A stretch of DNA of 64,000 nt from Oligoflexia bacterium. Its GTDB lineage: Bacteria; Bdellovibrionota_C; UBA2361; JBGSMV01. The notes under the pieces were generated by a model. It had not been told where the DNA came from. It ran no database searches and saw only the letters and a list, made by a program, of their open reading frames with translations. The stretch covers positions 108,917-172,916 of the forward strand of contig JAIBBU010000004.1 of assembly GCA_019694515.1 (NCBI GenBank). Direction: 5' to 3'. The translations under genes and the position numbers were made by a program. Positions 36,801-45,509 of this stretch are shown piece by piece. The stretch's first letter is position 1; each line of letters opens with the position of its first letter.

Positions 36801-38657
36801 TTCGGAAACGGCCTGCTGCTCAGCCGCAAGCTCAAACTGCTGGCGGCTTTCGATCATCGCCACATTTTCGTCGACCCCAATCCGGATCCGGAAATTTCCT
36901 TCCGTGAACGTGAGCGCTTATTCAACACCCCGCGTTCGCAATGGAGCGATTATGACGGCCAAAAGATTAGTACAGGCGGTGGCGTGTTCGGCCGGCAGCA
37001 AAAAGAGATCAAAATTACCGCCAAGATGCGCACAGCTTTGGCTTTGACAGACGACATCCCCGAAATCATCTCGGGCGATCAGCTGGTCAGCGCTATTTTG
37101 CGAGCGAAGGTTGATCTGCTTTGGAATGGGGGGATCGGAACTTACGTTAAGGCGCGCAATGAGAGCCATTCCGACGTCGGTGACGGATCGAATGACGCGG
37201 TTAGAGTTAATGCCGATGAGCTCCGCGCCAAAGTCGTAGGCGAGGGCGGCAACTTAGGATTTACGCAGCGCGCGCGTATCGAGTTCGCGAGTCGCGGCGG
37301 ACGTATTAACACCGACGCGATTGATAACTCCGGCGGGGTGGATCTGTCCGATCACGAGGTCAACCTGAAAATTCTGTTTGCCGGTTTATTGCGCGATAAG
37401 AAACTGACGATCGAGGAACGCAATAATCTGCTTAAAGAGATGAGCGCCGAGGTGGTCGAATCTGTGCTGGAACACAACCGTAACCACGCGCTGCTCCTCA
37501 CTCTTGGAGTGATGCGCTCCAGTAAGCGCATTGATTATTTTCGATCACTAATCGGCGAAGCACACCGGCTCGGCTATATCGATCGCGGCTTGGAACAGCT
37601 GCCTGATGATCAGGAGCTTTTGGCGCGCGCCCGGCGCAAAGAGGGCCTCACCCGGCCGGAGCTGGCAGTTTGTCTTGCAGCGGTCAAGATGTGGGTAAAG
37701 CGCGATCTGATCGAATCTGAACTGATCAAGGACCCGCTCTTGCAGCAGTTCCTGCTGCGTTATTTCCCGAAGGTGCTCCAGGACCGCTTCCGCAGTGAAA
37801 TCCTGAACCATCCTTTGGCGGCCAATATCACCGCATCGCAGCTGACAAACTATTTGATCGACCTAGTCGGAATAAGTTTTGTACGGCGTCTTTGCCTAAC
37901 CGCCTCAGCTTCGCCGACCGAGGTGATCAAATACACTGTGATAGCCGATCAGTTAATGCAGACCGGCCGGCTGAAGAGAGAGCTGACGGCATTGGATAGC
38001 GCGGGAACCAATCCGCAGTTGATCGAGGCGTTACAGGCGCTGGGAGGCTCGCATCGCTATGTGACTTTCTGGCTGATTTCAACCCACTCCTCGAATTGTT
38101 CGATCGCCGAAGCGCTCAAGTTGTATCAATCCAAGTTTGAGGATCTGTTACAGCACGGCGAGCAGTACCTGCAAGGCGAAGATCAAGCTTTGTTTCAGCG
38201 CCGCTTAGCGGAGCTCAAGAACTCCGGCATGCACGACTTTACTGTGCGCAGCCTGTCGATCGCTTCGATGGTTGCTAATGGCATGGAGCTGATATGGATT
38301 GCCAATCAGACAGGGCGCAGCCTGGACGAGGTCGGGCGCGCCTATTATGCGATTCTAGATCAACTCAAAATCGCTCCTGTCACCAAGCTTGAGGCGGCAG
38401 TCGGGCTGTCGAATCGTTGGGAAAAGGAATTAATTACTAATTCCTATTATGAGATCAGGCACGGCTTAGCACGTCTCACGGCACGCCAGATTTCAAAAGG
38501 CATTACCGACAAGGAAGAGCTAAGAAAGATTCTGACTAACGCCCCGAACTACGATCAGCTGGCCAGCACCATTAGCGATATTAGCTTGCGTGCTCCGGAA
38601 ACGGCGGCATTTGCCGTGCTCGCGCGTAAGTTGGACGCTTTTGAAAAGGGCTTGTAA
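33873..38657 (+). CDS. NAD-specific glutamate dehydrogenase, large (GdhB/L-180) type
   Basis: 1594 aa, the size of the 180-kDa class. It interconverts glutamate and 2-oxoglutarate plus ammonia with NAD. A long N-terminal regulatory part (about 1-720) has ACT-like folds. The catalytic region follows: 'GGIRWSDRRDDFRSEVLGLM' near residue 805, 'NAVIVPSGAKGGFVL' with the substrate Lys near 828, 'VGVGDMSGDVFGNG' near 968 and the NAD-fold 'VVGEGGNLGFTQRARIEFA' near 1122. A helical C-terminal domain completes it. These enzymes are usually catabolic and allosterically controlled. No good Shine-Dalgarno is visible before the ATG. The gene is monocistronic or followed only by a small secreted protein. 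Confidence 0.93.
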   Translation: MSSHKSGHQAGTSKIDELKSLLSKIQPASTVQKGASADYLTQSALAQELFTRAPANFLKSRTVDELAQITADCLSSLEELGRSKQPVNVKTKLLADRCQLVVALSDRPFVVNTISECVYQLNYSTSVLLHPIVRHEGTRVSLSFLELPALSSAELAQLAENITQALRILVTVTDDFSPMLVQAETISRIYNHPAASSKAFPAAEYQKTAEFMNWLSNGAFVFLGYLNFSVEQQTVRENAGSALGMLRSDSPITKAVRAELHGDATRLLHHPEVISITKSRAFSPVHRNQRMLHILVQETSAGGDTSKMHSFVGLLTSKALGEESSRVPLIDIKLRKLLEEVGASENSHDYKTVVNILDRMPKEEALRLELRDLRLFVETSIAIHNRLETRSALVVDAAQRGASVLVAMPRDRFSSQVRQRIQRYVETVCGVPSGMSEFYVDLSRRNFANLYFYIPLSSAPAPKIELDQFRREIEKLSRGWRDDLRSHLTGDAKLPNGEALWLKYADAFPDDYQALHGVTECIADIAALEHCQQIQQTLVRVINHEQAAHGEFELGIYTCSDPITVSKAVPILEHAGLEVMSSNETLVNLANTASTPALNCYIHKFLVRSSSPLTIDGRSPVTTIEQGLQAILSRRAANDPLNALLISAQLDVRSISLIRTYCSLLWQLRRFPSRSSIQSALTRCPLACRKFWAMFEMRFNPAGTGSAEVRKQSYLALKNDYLEYLQTITDVAVDRVLRALLNLVDATVRTNFYLESDAIAIKLNSELVPIMPQPRPKYEIFISSPDFEATHLRSDTVARGGIRWSDRRDDFRSEVLGLMKTQKIKNAVIVPSGAKGGFVLLNPPADQRALPEAVADIYKRYIRTLLSITDNRVGDKVVHPPKVICLDAPDPYLVVAADKGTATFSDLANTIAVQEFNFWLGDAFASGGSQGYDHKLYGITARGAWESVKRHFNDMGVDCRTEPITVVGVGDMSGDVFGNGLLLSRKLKLLAAFDHRHIFVDPNPDPEISFRERERLFNTPRSQWSDYDGQKISTGGGVFGRQQKEIKITAKMRTALALTDDIPEIISGDQLVSAILRAKVDLLWNGGIGTYVKARNESHSDVGDGSNDAVRVNADELRAKVVGEGGNLGFTQRARIEFASRGGRINTDAIDNSGGVDLSDHEVNLKILFAGLLRDKKLTIEERNNLLKEMSAEVVESVLEHNRNHALLLTLGVMRSSKRIDYFRSLIGEAHRLGYIDRGLEQLPDDQELLARARRKEGLTRPELAVCLAAVKMWVKRDLIESELIKDPLLQQFLLRYFPKVLQDRFRSEILNHPLAANITASQLTNYLIDLVGISFVRRLCLTASASPTEVIKYTVIADQLMQTGRLKRELTALDSAGTNPQLIEALQALGGSHRYVTFWLISTHSSNCSIAEALKLYQSKFEDLLQHGEQYLQGEDQALFQRRLAELKNSGMHDFTVRSLSIASMVANGMELIWIANQTGRSLDEVGRAYYAILDQLKIAPVTKLEAAVGLSNRWEKELITNSYYEIRHGLARLTARQISKGITDKEELRKILTNAPNYDQLASTISDISLRAPETAAFAVLARKLDAFEKGL

Positions 38658-38728
38658 GCGGGACCGCGCCACGACACTTATTTAGTACTGCGTTGGAGGG
38701 GTGTACCAAGCGCCGTCGCGTGTTTCGT

Positions 38729-39136
38729 ATGTTTAAGTCGATAGCTGCAATCTTGTTGCTGGCAAACCTGGGCATCTCGGCATGGGCTCAAACTGCACCT
38801 GCGGTTGGAAGCTACTCCGCCAAAATTAAGTATCAGCAGGAGATCGCCCTTGCATTCAGGGATTTTTCCTTAACTTTTAAGGGACGGGAAACCACGGATT
38901 ACAGGACCGCCAGCGGGCAGCGCATTCCATTTGGTCCCCGCTTCGTGTTCGAGCTTAGCACTCCCTCCGAGCATCGCTCTATTTCATGGAGCTCCGGTAC
39001 CGGGGTAATTGCTCCTGCGAACTTCCGCGTGGGCACAAGCTGTTTCGCGCTCGAGCTCTCCTACTCCGATCGTCTTGGAAAATTGGCGCCTGATGAATTA
39101 GTAATCAGCCAGGCGCCTTCTTCCCAATGTCGCTGA
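38729..39136 (+). CDS. Small exported protein of unknown function
   Basis: About 135 aa. ATG 38729 starts a clear signal peptide ('IAAILLLANLGISAWA'); TTG 38693 and GTG 38720 are in-frame alternatives, and a GGAGG site lies at 38695. The mature domain of about 110 residues is β-rich with two Cys near its end ('TSCFALELSY' and 'SSQCR') that could form a disulphide. No family was recognised. It begins 71 bp after the glutamate dehydrogenase stop and may share its transcript. Confidence 0.6.
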   Translation: MFKSIAAILLLANLGISAWAQTAPAVGSYSAKIKYQQEIALAFRDFSLTFKGRETTDYRTASGQRIPFGPRFVFELSTPSEHRSISWSSGTGVIAPANFRVGTSCFALELSYSDRLGKLAPDELVISQAPSSQCR

Positions 39137-39189
39137 ATATCTAGTCTCGCGTCCCCTTAATATGAAGAGCAGCGAGCACCGCCGGGGTT

Positions 39190-39729
39190 TCAAACCTTGG
39201 GCAAGAGCTGGATGCAGCACCGCTCAATCTCGGCTGGGATTTCAATCAAACCGATCGCTGCCACCTCCCCACGCAGGTTTTTGAAGTCAGTCATCAGCTG
39301 CGCAGCGGCGCGCAATGCTTGCTGCGGGGTGGTTTGCCAGCTCATGGTGCAATGCGGTGTCCAAGCACCAGGCCGATAGTAAGGCACTGTCGGCGCCTGA
39401 AACTGCCCCATGCAGCTATGGATTTGGCCGTGGATCCCAAGCAGCGCGGCAGTGACCACCGGAGCAAGAAATGCCACCCCTTCCTCGCCCGGAAAGAGCC
39501 CGATTGAATTGAATGAGATCGGCACGGATTGCAGAGCCTGGGCCGTTTTTCGAAGCTCGGCCTCGCATTGCGGTTCAGGGTTAATTTCCCAGACCCCCAA
39601 AGTGATATGGGGTCGGTACGGCCCGCGGTGTAAGATCGTGCAGATTTCCAGCCGCGCAAGCTCGCTCCACAGCTCCCGGATGCGGGTTTCGAGCGCCGGA
39701 TCAAACCACAGCGAAACTGCCGTTGCCAT
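39190..39729 (-). CDS. 2H phosphoesterase / LigT-like (2'-5' RNA ligase superfamily)
   Basis: 179 aa from ATG 39729, which has a GGGAG site. The two HxT/S motifs of the 2H fold are visible: 'RPHITLGVW' near residue 37 and 'PHCTMSWQ' near 122. These enzymes act on cyclic or 2'-5' phosphodiesters of RNA. It is the last gene of an ispH-murA-hda-like-ligT-like operon, 16 bp after the ATPase gene. Substrate unknown. The frame is open up to 39780 but the extra 17 residues overlap the upstream gene. Confidence 0.8.
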   Translation of the reverse strand: MATAVSLWFDPALETRIRELWSELARLEICTILHRGPYRPHITLGVWEINPEPQCEAELRKTAQALQSVPISFNSIGLFPGEEGVAFLAPVVTAALLGIHGQIHSCMGQFQAPTVPYYRPGAWTPHCTMSWQTTPQQALRAAAQLMTDFKNLRGEVAAIGLIEIPAEIERCCIQLLPKV

Positions 39730-39745
39730 AAGCTCCCTCAGAATA

Positions 39746-40378
39746 TCAAGCGATGTGGAGCTGGGCCAAAGCCTGCTCAATTACCGCCGGATCCCTCGCC
39801 AGATCTCGTGAGAGCACTCCCAAGCGCCGCGCAGGGAGTTTTAGACCGCGCTGAACCGCCATGCGGTTGATCAATGCAGCCATCTCCTCAGGCAGCGGCG
39901 CGGTCAGCGGATCTCCCGCTGCTGCTGCGATACGGCTCGCCACATGCTCGTCGAATTGAAATTCGCGGCGCGGAATGCCGCTCAATAGCACCAACACACC
40001 GTCGGCACGTCTCAGGCTTTCAACAAAAGTAACAAACGGTCCAGACAAACCGGGCCGCAGGTTAGACAGATAGATATGCGCGTCATCAATCACCACCGCA
40101 TGTCCGCGTTGAGGTTCAAAGCCCGGAAGCAGCTGATCCAATGTGTGTCCATCAACCAAATTCACCGGCCGGCGGTGCGCATCCGCTTCGTCGACCAGCC
40201 GCATCGCCAAATGGGTTTTGCCCGAACGCGCTTCCCCTTCAATCAGCACCAGCGAAAATTCGCGCCGTTTGAATGCCGCTACACAGCGACGAAACTCGGG
40301 CAAGATGCCCGAGTGTAAAATGAAATCTTCGGCACGATATGGGAGCCTCTGCACAATCTTTAAATTGATCTGCTTCAT
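39746..40378 (-). CDS. Hda/DnaA-like AAA+ ATPase
   Basis: 210 aa. It resembles the AAA+ half of DnaA and the Hda regulator: N-terminal 'QRLPYRAEDFIL', Walker A 'GEARSGKTHLAMRL' near residue 48, Walker B 'VVIDDAHIYL' near 95, sensor-1 region 'LLSGIPRREF' and a C-terminal lid. Hda stimulates ATP hydrolysis by DnaA together with the sliding clamp. The clamp-binding motif of E. coli Hda near the N terminus is not evident. It lies 3 bp after murA and is probably co-transcribed with it. The assignment to the family is good; the exact role is inferred. Confidence 0.82.
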   Translation of the reverse strand: MKQINLKIVQRLPYRAEDFILHSGILPEFRRCVAAFKRREFSLVLIEGEARSGKTHLAMRLVDEADAHRRPVNLVDGHTLDQLLPGFEPQRGHAVVIDDAHIYLSNLRPGLSGPFVTFVESLRRADGVLVLLSGIPRREFQFDEHVASRIAAAAGDPLTAPLPEEMAALINRMAVQRGLKLPARRLGVLSRDLARDPAVIEQALAQLHIA

Positions 40379-40381
40379 ATC

Positions 40382-41671
40382 CTAACAGCCGCTGAAGATG
40401 AAATCTTCGGGATCGTGCACCCGTTTTAGAACAGCTGCATTGAGACCCTGCAGTTTGGTCTCCAATCTTTCGTACCCGCGGGCGAGGTGATGAATTTCGT
40501 TAATCTGAGTGCAGCCTTCCGCGCACAAACCTGCGATCAGCAGCGCAGCTGCGCCGCGGATATCATAGGCATCAACCGGCGCCCCGTTCAGCTTTTCCAC
40601 GCCAGTGATTAGAATTTCGCGGTCTTGAATCTTAATATTGGCTCCCAATCGCCCCAGTTCTGAAACGTGCGCAAAACGCCCCTCGTAAATCGTTTCTTCG
40701 ATGCGGCTAACGCCTTGCGCCGTGCTTAGCGCCGCAGTGAGCTGCGGCTGAATATCGGTCGCAAATCCCGGATAGGGTTGAGTACGAACATTCAGCGCCC
40801 CCAATCCCTTGCGACCGTCCAACTCCAATCCCTGCGCAAAGGTCTTGATGCCCAAACCGCATTCGGAGAGTAACGGCAAAAACTCGCCTAGATGTTCGGG
40901 GTTAAATCCGCGCACCGTTGCATGTCCCCGTGAAGCGGCGACAGCCAAAATGTAGGTAGCGGCTTCGATACGATCCCCGATCAAGGCAACCTTCCCGGCC
41001 CCTAGCTCGCTCCGCCCCTTTACCGTGATTTCGCTGCTGCCGGCGCCTTCGACCTGCGCCCCCATCGACCGCAAAAAATCTCCCATCGTCACGATTTCAG
41101 GCTCGCGCGCAGCATTGCGGATTCGAGTCTCACCGGGGACCAGAGCTGCAGCCATCATCAGCTGATGAGTTGCTCCTACTGAGGGGAATCGGAAATCAAT
41201 TTCTGCGGCCTTTAGTCCGTGCGGCGCACTAGCAACCACCACCCCGTGATGAAGCTTAATGTCCGCACCCATCTGGGCCAGCGCTTCGAGGTGAATATCG
41301 ACAGGCCGGGCACCGATCATGTCTCCGCCTGGAAGAGCGACACGGGCGCTGCCTGTCCGCGCCAAGAGGGGGCCTAACACCCAAAATGAAGCCCGCAATG
41401 CCTTTACCAAGCTATAACTAGTTTCGGAAGCGTTCAGGCGCGAAGCATCGACATCGACTACGCCGTTTGCGAATCGTGTGACCGCACCTAATTGCTCCAA
41501 GAGATGCAGCGTGATGCCGGTGTCCTCCAGATTGGGCACATTCTCGATGCGGCAGCTCTCAGCGCTAAGCAAAGTAGCAATTAGCACCGGGAGCGCAGCA
41601 TTCTTCGCACCGCTCACCAGCACTTCACCATGCAATGGCCGACCGCCTTGAATTTCGATTACTTCGGACAT
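40382..41671 (-). CDS. murA: UDP-N-acetylglucosamine 1-carboxyvinyltransferase with Asp active site
   Basis: First committed enzyme of peptidoglycan synthesis, adding enolpyruvate from PEP to UDP-GlcNAc. 429 aa, normal size. The catalytic Lys is in 'SGAKNAALPVLIATLL' near residue 23. The active-site loop reads 'PGGDMIGARPVDIHLEAL', with Asp117 where most MurA proteins have Cys (E. coli Cys115). This Cys to Asp change is known in Mycobacterium and Chlamydia and blocks alkylation by fosfomycin. The rest of the sequence is conserved, so the enzyme should be active. It sits between ispH (18 bp) and the Hda-like gene (3 bp). Confidence 0.95.
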   Translation of the reverse strand: MSEVIEIQGGRPLHGEVLVSGAKNAALPVLIATLLSAESCRIENVPNLEDTGITLHLLEQLGAVTRFANGVVDVDASRLNASETSYSLVKALRASFWVLGPLLARTGSARVALPGGDMIGARPVDIHLEALAQMGADIKLHHGVVVASAPHGLKAAEIDFRFPSVGATHQLMMAAALVPGETRIRNAAREPEIVTMGDFLRSMGAQVEGAGSSEITVKGRSELGAGKVALIGDRIEAATYILAVAASRGHATVRGFNPEHLGEFLPLLSECGLGIKTFAQGLELDGRKGLGALNVRTQPYPGFATDIQPQLTAALSTAQGVSRIEETIYEGRFAHVSELGRLGANIKIQDREILITGVEKLNGAPVDAYDIRGAAALLIAGLCAEGCTQINEIHHLARGYERLETKLQGLNAAVLKRVHDPEDFIFSGC

Positions 41672-41689
41672 AACCTCAAACTAAATAGC

Positions 41690-42946
41690 TTATATACCCT
41701 GCCCCGCTGCTTCAACCGGGGGGAGGAACTCTTTGAGCGCGTGATCAAGCAGCGTTTCGACCCCAAAAAGGGAGGCCAGCTTCACAATCACCTCGTCCAC
41801 CATCGCATCTGGGCAGCTTGCTCCTGCTGATAGCAGAATCTCTACACTCGGCTTCGTCGTCGGCACCCAATCGGTGCTCTCCTGCACCCGGCCGGTGTGC
41901 AAATCCAGATGGCGAATTGTCGCAGAGCTGACAATCTCAGCTGCGTCCTTAATGTAAAAGGTCGGAAGCTGCTTCTCACAAAGCTCCACCAAATGCGAGG
42001 TGTTGGAGGAATTATAACCTCCTACCACGATCGCCAGATCACCGCCTGCCGCCAGCAGTCCATAGATCGAGTCCTGGTTCTCCGAGGTTGCGTAACAGAG
42101 AGTATCGCGCGTATCAGCGAAGTGGTGGTTGGCGTTCTCGGCCCCGAAATAGTCGAGCATCGCTCGGCGCAACAACGCGCTGATGCCCTGCGTCTCGGTG
42201 GCCAGCATCGTGGTTTGATTCACCACACCGATCCGCTTCAGATCCCGCTCAGGATCGAAACCCTGCGAGCAGCGCCCAGCAAAATCGCTATCAAAAGCAC
42301 TCCAGGGTTTTTCACGTCGCAGATAGGCAGCTAACAGCTCGGCCTCCTGCATATCGCGAATAACCAAACTGGGCGCGCTCAGTTTAGCATGCGAGAAGGT
42401 GGCGCGGGTTTCTTCATGGGTATGTTTGCCATGGATAACTACTGTGTAGCCCTGCTCGCCCAACTGCCCTGCCCGCTTCCAGACCTTCTCAACAAAGGGG
42501 CAGGTGGCATTGTATAGCCGCGGATTAATTCCGCGCGATTCAAGTTCGGCAAAGAGCTCGACTGTAGTTCCGAAAGCAGGCACGATCACGATATCCTCTG
42601 GGGTTAACTGATCGAACGGCACCAACTGCTGACCTTCCGGAGAAAGAATGAACTTAACGCCACGGCGCATCAGATCGGCGTTAACATGCGGGTTGTGAAT
42701 CATTTCGCTTAGCAGAAACACGCGCCGGGCCCGGTTCTCTTCCAGCGCGCGATAGGCGATCTCGATGGCGTTTTCTACCCCGAAACAAAACCCGAAATGA
42801 CGCGCGATCTTTAGCTTTAAGCGTCCCAGATCTACCACAGTGGGGGCCAGGTCCTGCTTGCGGCTGTCCAGCAAACGACGCGCAGACTTGATCGTCGAGA
42901 TGATTGACGAGCGGTAGAAGATCGGAATGTTAAACTTGCGGCCCAC
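41690..42946 (-). CDS. ispH: 4-hydroxy-3-methylbut-2-enyl diphosphate reductase
   Basis: Last enzyme of the MEP isoprenoid pathway, a [4Fe-4S] reductase giving IPP and DMAPP. Three Cys ligands are visible: 'RHFGFCFGVENAI' near residue 53, 'YNATCPFVEKVWKRAG' near 150 and 'GASCPDAMVDEVI' near 387. At 418 aa it is the long type, with an N-terminal extension of about 40 residues and an insertion, as in cyanobacteria and plants; E. coli IspH has 316. The start is a GTG at 42946. First gene of the operon with murA. Confidence 0.94.
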   Translation of the reverse strand: MGRKFNIPIFYRSSIISTIKSARRLLDSRKQDLAPTVVDLGRLKLKIARHFGFCFGVENAIEIAYRALEENRARRVFLLSEMIHNPHVNADLMRRGVKFILSPEGQQLVPFDQLTPEDIVIVPAFGTTVELFAELESRGINPRLYNATCPFVEKVWKRAGQLGEQGYTVVIHGKHTHEETRATFSHAKLSAPSLVIRDMQEAELLAAYLRREKPWSAFDSDFAGRCSQGFDPERDLKRIGVVNQTTMLATETQGISALLRRAMLDYFGAENANHHFADTRDTLCYATSENQDSIYGLLAAGGDLAIVVGGYNSSNTSHLVELCEKQLPTFYIKDAAEIVSSATIRHLDLHTGRVQESTDWVPTTKPSVEILLSAGASCPDAMVDEVIVKLASLFGVETLLDHALKEFLPPVEAAGQGI

Positions 42947-43035
42947 GCGGTATTTATACCATTAGGTTAACCTAGAGTCTAACCAAGTGCAGTAATTACG
43001 GAGGATTACGGGATGGAAAGCGGCGCCAACCGCGT

Positions 43036-43707
43036 TTAGCGCGCGCGCCAATGCTTGAATGCCAGGCCGGTAAGATTATGGATAGCCCGCCCCGCAATTC
43101 CCGCAACTCCAACCAGCATGCAGATCAACGCCAGCCCCAAGGGGGCACTGCGGGTGGCTGCAAGCGTTAGTGCGGCGGGATGAAAGACAAACAAAATTGC
43201 TACCGCTGCTCCGTAAAGTAAACAACCGGCGATCAGTGCAAAAAAGATCGTCGAGATGAGCGCCAGAACTGTTTGGGTCAAAAGGACCTCAACCAAACTC
43301 GCCAATCTCAATTTTGCTCCCAACAAATTCAATTCAATTTCCGGAATGGCTCGTTCGAAATCGGAGCTTGAGTGCGGAGGACGGAATTGCGGGGTAAATA
43401 TTATGCGCTGCCGATATCCGATCGCCAAACTGGCCAGCCGCATTTCACGCTCCTCGGAGAGCATCAACACATCCGCTCCATGCGCCTCGCAGATTGCGCA
43501 CACGACCTTATTCTCATCCGCGGTGACATTGCGTGCTTTAAACCATTTAGTGCTAAGCGGTTTTAGAAGCGATTTACAAAACGATTTTGAAAGTCGGTCG
43601 GCCTGAGGAAAGGACATTCGGAAGCGGCTCATTAAGATGCTGAGCACGACGGGCCAGTTGACCTCATCGATCGGCAATTCAACACGTATGCGGTAGTCCG
43701 TCTTCAT
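43036..43707 (-). CDS. Unknown protein with C-terminal membrane segments
   Basis: 223 aa. Residues 1-125 are soluble and basic, with 'CKSLLKPLSTKWFKARNVTA' and 'VVCAICEAHGADVLMLSE'. From about 135 there are two or three hydrophobic helices ('TVLALISTIFFALIAGCLLY', 'AAVAILFVFHPAALTLAA', 'LGLALICMLVGVAGIAGRAI'). The N-terminal part, with 'PIDEVNWPVVLSILMSRF', could be a nucleotide- or ligand-binding fold but no family is recognised. It stands alone with no operon partner. Confidence 0.6.
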   Translation of the reverse strand: MKTDYRIRVELPIDEVNWPVVLSILMSRFRMSFPQADRLSKSFCKSLLKPLSTKWFKARNVTADENKVVCAICEAHGADVLMLSEEREMRLASLAIGYRQRIIFTPQFRPPHSSSDFERAIPEIELNLLGAKLRLASLVEVLLTQTVLALISTIFFALIAGCLLYGAAVAILFVFHPAALTLAATRSAPLGLALICMLVGVAGIAGRAIHNLTGLAFKHWRAR

Positions 43708-43924
43708 GACCCTATGTGAAGGCCCAAAACCTTACGTGCCGAAACTGCCCCTACCCATATTATGAGGATTGGTTGCAGGAGGTGATTTAGTGGGTTTCTA
43801 GAGGTCCTTACCTAGTAACAGTGAGATTACAGAGAGTTACCGAAGCGGCGCGTCAGTCGAGTATTGCTCTTTTATTCCACTTCGAGGAAACAACATATCA
43901 AATTGGGAGATTCGCGTCCGGAAC

Positions 43925-45202
43925 TTACCCAAAATTCGAGTCAACCTGGCATACTTCTTCCCGCCGTAACTTTCCCGCCGCAACCCAACGTTGCACCTGA
44001 TCGATCTCGATCCCCACTATCTCGCAAGCAAGCCCCACCCGCCCAACCTTGGGCAACACTTCAAGAAACGATTCTAGTTGTATTGGACGCCTAGTCCGCG
44101 CGGTGACATCATCATCTTCGCCGCTCGTGATAGTAGGTGCCCCACTAATTGCAGGTTCGGTTGAGATGCGAGGGGCATACGCTCGAACTTCTAGAGATTT
44201 CAGCTTCCCGCTCTTAAGCCATCTATGGACAGTGCTTGGATTAATTCCGAGTCGGTTACACGCAGCGCTTAACGTTCCCTCTTCCTCTATCACTCTCAGA
44301 ATAGCATCGTGACGCATGCTTTGAAACTCTTCGCGCGTAAGATAAGGTGGAAACTGAACACGACTGGTTCCACTGACTTTGTTCAGTAGCCCTGTGCGTA
44401 CCAATTCGGTCCGGCTAAAATGTTTGAGGAAAGCTTCCGGGAGCTCTCGATGGATTCCGAGTAAGAAAGCTTTCTTAAAATCTTCATGGTCCGGGAAGTT
44501 CTCACCTCTCGCAATCGCAAAACTTACGGCGCGATCGCAAATAGTAACGAGCTGACGAACGTTTCCCGGCCAGATATAAGATTCCAAAAGATCGCGGGAA
44601 GCTGAGCCAAGATTTCGATCGGGAAGACCTTCCGTGTGGTGCTGTGCTAGAGATTGGTGAATATAGTGAAGTGCAAGGGGCGCAATATCATCCCGACGTT
44701 CGCGCAAGGCTGGTATACGTACCACAAATCCTGACAGCCGATAGAATAAATCCTCCCTAAATCTGCCGGCGTCAATAAGAGCTTCGGGATCGCTGTTGGT
44801 CGCGGACACCAGCTTGAAATCAGTGACAAGCTTCCGATTACTTCCTACAGGTCGAAAGTCTCCACGATCATCAAGGACACGAAGAAAGATAGCTTGGGCT
44901 TCCGGTCCCAAATTTGCGATCTCATCCAAAAAAAGAACGCCTCCAGCTGCTCTCTCAAGAGCACCTTTCCGATCCGAAAGAGCTCCTGTGAAGGCTCCGC
45001 GGGCATGCCCAAACAGTTCGCTTTGTAGTAGAGTGCCGACAAGTGCCCCACAGTCCAAAGGTTCGAGTGGACAAGCGCTCCGATTACTATGTCTGTGCAC
45101 GTATTCCGCAAGAACATCCTTCCCCGCCCCTGTAGGGCCAATTAATAGAACTGAGCGCTCGCTCTTTGCTATTGTTTTAAGGTCACTGAGCACTTTGAGC
45201 AT
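43925..45202 (-). CDS. Sigma-54 AAA+ activator with two tandem C-terminal HTH units
   Basis: 425 aa, starting directly with the AAA+ domain: Walker A 'GPTGAGKD' near residue 22, intact 'GAFTGA' near 69, Walker B 'GVLFLDEIANL' and 'WPGNVRQLVTICDRAV'. There is no receiver or sensor domain. The C-terminal part carries two related helix-turn-helix units instead of a single Fis domain: 'AACNRLGINPSTVHRWLKSG' and 'LACEIVGIEIDQVQRWVAAG'. They are separated by a linker of about 60 residues. A frame extends nine codons upstream but offers no start codon, so ATG 45202 is the start. Target genes unknown. Confidence 0.85.
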   Translation of the reverse strand: MLKVLSDLKTIAKSERSVLLIGPTGAGKDVLAEYVHRHSNRSACPLEPLDCGALVGTLLQSELFGHARGAFTGALSDRKGALERAAGGVLFLDEIANLGPEAQAIFLRVLDDRGDFRPVGSNRKLVTDFKLVSATNSDPEALIDAGRFREDLFYRLSGFVVRIPALRERRDDIAPLALHYIHQSLAQHHTEGLPDRNLGSASRDLLESYIWPGNVRQLVTICDRAVSFAIARGENFPDHEDFKKAFLLGIHRELPEAFLKHFSRTELVRTGLLNKVSGTSRVQFPPYLTREEFQSMRHDAILRVIEEEGTLSAACNRLGINPSTVHRWLKSGKLKSLEVRAYAPRISTEPAISGAPTITSGEDDDVTARTRRPIQLESFLEVLPKVGRVGLACEIVGIEIDQVQRWVAAGKLRREEVCQVDSNFG

Positions 45203-45509
45203 CCGTTCATCATGGCTGATGGGCTCCGGATTACGTTAGATAGATGGCAATACAGATCTACTCACTCCTCCGTTACGGGTTTCGGGACCGCCGTTATTTC
45301 TAACGATCGAAACACGGCGGCTTTCGTCATCCAGGGGTCTTTGATTCATGCGCTCTTGTTCCTGCAGAAAATATTATTATTGAAAGACATTCAGCTTCAC
45401 CAACAGTAGCTGCTGAAATCAGTATCCCGAAATAGGTGGAGGACTTTTTGTCTGAGCAAGCCCAAAAAATCTCTCCGGAAAAAGGCCCCTGCAAAACATC
45501 AAACCGTCG
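45203..45509. other. 307-bp gap
   Basis: Nothing convincing was found. A tiny 21-codon frame from TTG 45448 follows a GGAGG but has no other support. The region must hold the promoter of the AAA+ gene on the minus strand. Confidence 0.4.
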
